Of a stretch of DNA of 64,000 nucleotides, positions 58,869 through 64,000 are shown in pieces (positions within the stretch are counted from its first letter, which is position 1; each line of letters begins with the position of its first letter). The notes beneath the pieces were generated by a model, which was not told where the DNA came from, searched no databases, and saw only the letters and a list, made by a program, of their open reading frames with translations. The stretch is from Thiorhodococcus drewsii AZ1 (GTDB taxonomy: Bacteria; Pseudomonadota; Gammaproteobacteria; Chromatiales; Chromatiaceae), in NCBI RefSeq assembly GCF_000224065.1, contig NZ_AFWT01000002.1, positions 1 through 64,000 of the forward strand. The letters are read 5' to 3'. The translations under genes were made by a program, and so were the position numbers.

Positions 58869-58988
58869 TCAGGAAACGAGTCCGTAGAGGAACACCATGG
58901 GCAAGCCGAAAACGATGGCGATCGAAAGAATCTCGCTCAGAGTCAGAGCTTTGAGAATGGCTAGAGCTTTCACGATGGGGAACTCCAT
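58869..58988 (-). CDS. Putative 39-residue single-span membrane peptide
   Basis: The frame encodes a short amphipathic start (MEFPIVKALAILKAL) followed by one strongly hydrophobic segment (EILSIAIVFGLPMVFLYGLV) and a Ser stop. It lies inside a well-delimited unit: a TTGAAG-17-TAATAT promoter at 59094-59066 and an intrinsic terminator at 58805-58765. An in-frame TGA lies 9 codons before the ATG, so the start is fixed. Weak point: no clear ribosome site precedes it. I recognise no relative. The roughly 295-nt transcript could instead be a regulatory RNA. Confidence 0.45.
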   Translation of the reverse strand: MEFPIVKALAILKALTLSEILSIAIVFGLPMVFLYGLVS

Positions 58989-59061
58989 GATACGTATCGG
59001 ATTGAAACAGGGTCACACGGGCAACCGAACGAGGCGAGACAAGGGCGGCATCCACCCATAT

Positions 59062-59094
59062 GAATATATTAGACTATTCTAATATATTCTTCAA
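59062..59094 (-). promoter_or_regulatory. Promoter overlapped by a perfect 12-bp inverted repeat
   Basis: GAATATATTAGA (59062-59073) and TCTAATATATTC (59078-59089) are exact inverted arms around 4 nt. They overlap a minus-strand promoter, -35 TTGAAG (59094-59089) and -10 TAATAT (59071-59066), spacing 17. Covering both boxes is the geometry of a repressor operator. mnmA starts 147 nt away on the other side. Confidence 0.6.
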
Positions 59095-59235
59095 ACAAAC
59101 GAACCCAAGCACCTTTGGATCCAAACCTCGAACCAAGGCTGGATCTCGCCCGATACATGGCTCAGGATGCTCGCCCTCCAACGCATCAACGATCGCCCTC
59201 CCCGCTTTCGGGGCTAGTTCCATTAGACGCCTTTC

Positions 59236-60342
59236 ATGACATCCAAAACCCGCACCACATCACATCACCGCATCATCGTTGGACTCTCAGGAGGCGTCGA
59301 CTCGGCGGTCGCCGCTCACCTGCTCAAGGAAGAAGGACATGAGGTCGAAGCCCTCTTCATGAAGAACTGGGAAGAGGACGACGAGGAAGGCTATTGCGCA
59401 GCCGCCGAGGACCTGGCCGATGCCCGCGCAGTGGCCGAACGACTCGATATCCGACTCCACACGGTGAATTTCGCGACCGAATACTGGGATCATGTCTTCG
59501 AGTATTTCCTCGCCGAGTATCGCGCGCTGCGTACCCCTAATCCGGACGTGCTCTGCAACCGGGAGATCAAATTCGCGGCCTTTCTCGATCATGCGCTGGG
59601 ACTCGGCGCCGAGGCGATCGCCACGGGTCACTATGCGCGACTGACCCGAGACGAGAACGGCCAGCATCTGCGATGCTGCGCCGACGAGGGCAAGGATCAA
59701 ACCTATTTCCTGCATCTTCTCAACCAGAGCCAGCTTGCCAGTGCATACTTTCCGCTGGCGGACATCACCAAGCCCGAGGTCCGGCGGATCGCCCGCGACC
59801 TCGGACTCGCAAATGCCCAGAAGAAGGACAGCACGGGGATCTGCTTCATCGGCGAACGCCGGTTCAAGGACTTCCTGGAGCGATTCCTGCCGCGCGACCC
59901 TGGCCCGATCGAAACACCCGAGGGCGTCCAACTCGGAGAACATCAGGGACTCGCCTATTACACCATCGGCCAGCGCCAGGGACTGGGGATCGGCGGCATC
60001 GCGGGAGGCCGCGAGGCCCCTTGGTACGTAGCCGTAAAGGATGTCGCCCAAAACAGGCTGGTGGTCGTGCAGGACGACGCGCATCCGCTGCTCATGTCAA
60101 ATGAGCTGCATGCGCTCAGACCCCATTGGATCAGTGGGCAGGCTCCTCAAACACCCTATCGATGCCGTGCGAGGCTGCGTCACCGACAACCGCTGCAACC
60201 CTGTACCCTGCTGGAGGTCGACGCGACCGGCTGCCGCGTCGGTTTCGACGCCCCTCAGCGCGCCATCACACCCGGTCAGTCGGTCGTCTTTTACGATGGG
60301 GACGAATGTCTCGGCGGTGCTGTCATCGAGCGCGCAGTATGA
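59236..60342 (+). CDS. mnmA: tRNA-uridine 2-sulfurtransferase
   Basis: A 368-residue enzyme that thiolates U34 of Lys, Glu and Gln tRNAs. PP-loop [12 protein letters not shown] near the N-terminus; catalytic Cys pair in [12 protein letters not shown] and [22 protein letters not shown] and QLQPCTL-type C-terminal beta-barrel. Start ATG 59236 has a weak ribosome site. Followed by hflD as in E. coli. Confidence 0.96.
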   Translation: MTSKTRTTSHHRIIVGLSGGVDSAVAAHLLKEEGHEVEALFMKNWEEDDEEGYCAAAEDLADARAVAERLDIRLHTVNFATEYWDHVFEYFLAEYRALRTPNPDVLCNREIKFAAFLDHALGLGAEAIATGHYARLTRDENGQHLRCCADEGKDQTYFLHLLNQSQLASAYFPLADITKPEVRRIARDLGLANAQKKDSTGICFIGERRFKDFLERFLPRDPGPIETPEGVQLGEHQGLAYYTIGQRQGLGIGGIAGGREAPWYVAVKDVAQNRLVVVQDDAHPLLMSNELHALRPHWISGQAPQTPYRCRARLRHRQPLQPCTLLEVDATGCRVGFDAPQRAITPGQSVVFYDGDECLGGAVIERAV

Positions 60343-60466
60343 CCTCCTAACCAAGATGCATCGATTCCATGTCCACCATCAATCCAGCCGCCAGCAAGAT
60401 CTGGCGCTCACCTCGGCTTCGCGTTCAAATGGGGCTAGAGTCAACCCAGCTGGAGATTGAAACCCA

Positions 60467-61093
60467 ATGCCTCGTGACACTCTAGAACGCGTCATCGCGC
60501 TCGCGGGCATCTATCAAGCCGTCACCTGCGTTATACAGATCGCGCGCACGGGAGACACGGATGCGGATGCCATGGCACCCAGCATCCACAGCCTCTTCCA
60601 AATCGATGCCGCCAATGTGGAGACCGTTTTCGGAGAGCCTGGCGCGGTCGCGAGCGGAATGCGTCAGCTGGTCGCCCAACTGACGGGCCAACCGGAGCGC
60701 AACCTGGAGCTGACCCGCTATGTCGTACAGCTGATCAAGTTGGAACGCAGCCTGACCCAACGGCCGAAACTGCTGGATCGCCTCAGCGAAGGAATCGCCG
60801 AAGCCAAGGTCAAGCAGGAACATTTCGGACCGCTGCATGCCAATCTGCTAGCCCATTTCGCCGAACTCTACAGCGAGACGCTCAGCAGACTCGAACCCCG
60901 CATCATCATCCGCGGCGAATCGCTCCATCTGCGAAGCCCCGACAATCAGAACCGTATCCGGGCACTGCTGCTCGCCGGTGTGAGATCCGCCGTGCTTTGG
61001 CGTCAGGTCGGCGGATCGCGCTGGCAGATCCTGTTCAAAAACAGACAGATTCTAGCGGATGCCCGACGCTATCTCGCCGCGCAAGCGGCCTGA
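60467..61093 (+). CDS. hflD: HflD-family lysogenization regulator
   Basis: A 208-residue, mainly helical protein of the HflD/YcfC family. Blocks ERVIALAGIYQAVTCV, HSLFQIDAANVETVFG, NLELTRYVVQLIKLERSL and the C-terminal AGVRSAVLWRQVGGSRWQILF are characteristic. In E. coli it binds the lambda CII protein; its native role is unclear, though the mnmA-hflD pairing is widely conserved. 124 nt follow mnmA. Confidence 0.94.
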   Translation: MPRDTLERVIALAGIYQAVTCVIQIARTGDTDADAMAPSIHSLFQIDAANVETVFGEPGAVASGMRQLVAQLTGQPERNLELTRYVVQLIKLERSLTQRPKLLDRLSEGIAEAKVKQEHFGPLHANLLAHFAELYSETLSRLEPRIIIRGESLHLRSPDNQNRIRALLLAGVRSAVLWRQVGGSRWQILFKNRQILADARRYLAAQAA

Positions 61094-61225
61094 TGGACGG
61101 CGGGCATCAGGGTCTCGAAATAAACACCTGGACCTATTGCACCGCAGCATGTGGCGTACAACCGAGTAGAACGGTAAAATTTCGGGTTGCACCGAATCAC
61201 GCGAACCAGTCCGGAGCCTTATTAG

Positions 61226-63889
<2,664 letters not shown>

Positions 63890-63907
63890 GAGGGTTTCGA
63901 GCCATTC

Positions 63908-63937
63908 GGCGCAATAGGCATTCGCGATTGCGCCCTA
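63908..63937 (-). repeat. REP-like palindromic repeat, copy 3
   Basis: GGCGCAATAGGCATTCGCGATTGCGCC followed by CTAC repeats the design and much of the sequence of copies 1 and 2 at 2.4-2.5 kb, 61 kb away. It probably stabilises or ends the acnA transcript. Confidence 0.65.
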
Positions 63938-64000
63938 CTCAAACGCCGGTTCGAGGCCTGGCTCCCGACAGAGGGTCGGGTGACGGCTGGCAGGGGTGTC

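Noticed and set aside
58792-59055. Minus-strand frame of 87 codons overlapping the small membrane-peptide frame
   Set aside because: Ser/Arg-rich, reads through the terminator hairpin, no hydrophobic or domain pattern.

Overview
The window is a 64-kb chromosomal segment of a purple sulfur bacterium of the family Chromatiaceae (Gammaproteobacteria), close to Allochromatium, Thiocystis and Marichromatium. The evidence is a Tat-exported high-potential iron-sulfur protein very like that of Allochromatium and Marichromatium, a membrane-bound HydS-Isp1-Isp2-HydL [NiFe]-hydrogenase of the Thiocapsa type, and gammaproteobacterial gene orders (aat-bpt-infA-clpA-clpS-csp-icd, fur/bamE/rnfH/ratA, rlmE-ftsH-glmM). 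GC is high throughout except around 58.2-59.1 kb. No rRNA, tRNA, CRISPR array, prophage or intact insertion sequence was seen.

Layout. 0-2.5 kb is a decayed edge: a DUF2397 (Wadjet JetA-like) pseudogene, PAPS reductase, a 3' remnant resembling sulfite reductase, a 16-bp palindrome and two REP-like hairpins. 2.5-12.7 kb is signalling: a periplasmic binding protein, histidine kinase, response regulator and diguanylate cyclase operon with ATGA overlaps; a divergent SDR; then a DUF4388-like protein, a dCache-HAMP sensor without output domain, a solute-binding protein and a chemoreceptor. 12.9-18.8 kb holds GH16 glucanase, glyoxalase I, an oligopeptide-binding lipoprotein, a CYTH protein, rlmD and cysM. 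18.9-31.4 kb holds an HPt protein, a small Cys-motif protein, a FliL-like protein and one long minus-strand run: cheY-cheA-cheW-cheR-cheD-mcp-cheB-STAS-phosphatase/kinase 1-phosphatase/kinase 2. 31.9-43.6 kb is housekeeping (mfd, fur, bamE, rnfH, ratA, glmM, ftsH, rlmE), an unknown membrane protein, HiPIP and an NlpC/P60 lipoprotein. 43.8-52.7 kb is trxB, a DUF482 acyltransferase-like gene and the N-degron module (aat and bpt mark proteins, clpS and clpA destroy them) with infA, a cold-shock gene and icd. 52.8-58.5 kb is the hydrogenase operon with an FNR-like promoter. 58.5-59.2 kb is AT-rich and holds a compact minus-strand transcription unit encoding a 39-residue putative membrane peptide. 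mnmA, hflD and acnA close the window, followed by a third copy of the REP-like repeat.

Most interesting parts. (1) A chemotaxis operon extended by a partner-switching module: a STAS protein with two PP2C phosphatase/HATPase proteins whose receiver domains have both lost the phospho-acceptor Asp; one has also lost its ATP-binding Asp. The architecture resembles the HsbR/HsbA and SypE/SypA systems, but phosphotransfer input looks disabled. (2) The chemoreceptor and CheD encoded in this operon share an almost identical C-terminal peptide, GD(I/V)ELF. (3) A tiny gene at 58.87-58.99 kb has its own promoter, a perfect 12-bp inverted-repeat operator candidate and an intrinsic terminator. Domain assignments come from reading the sequences by eye, with no database search.
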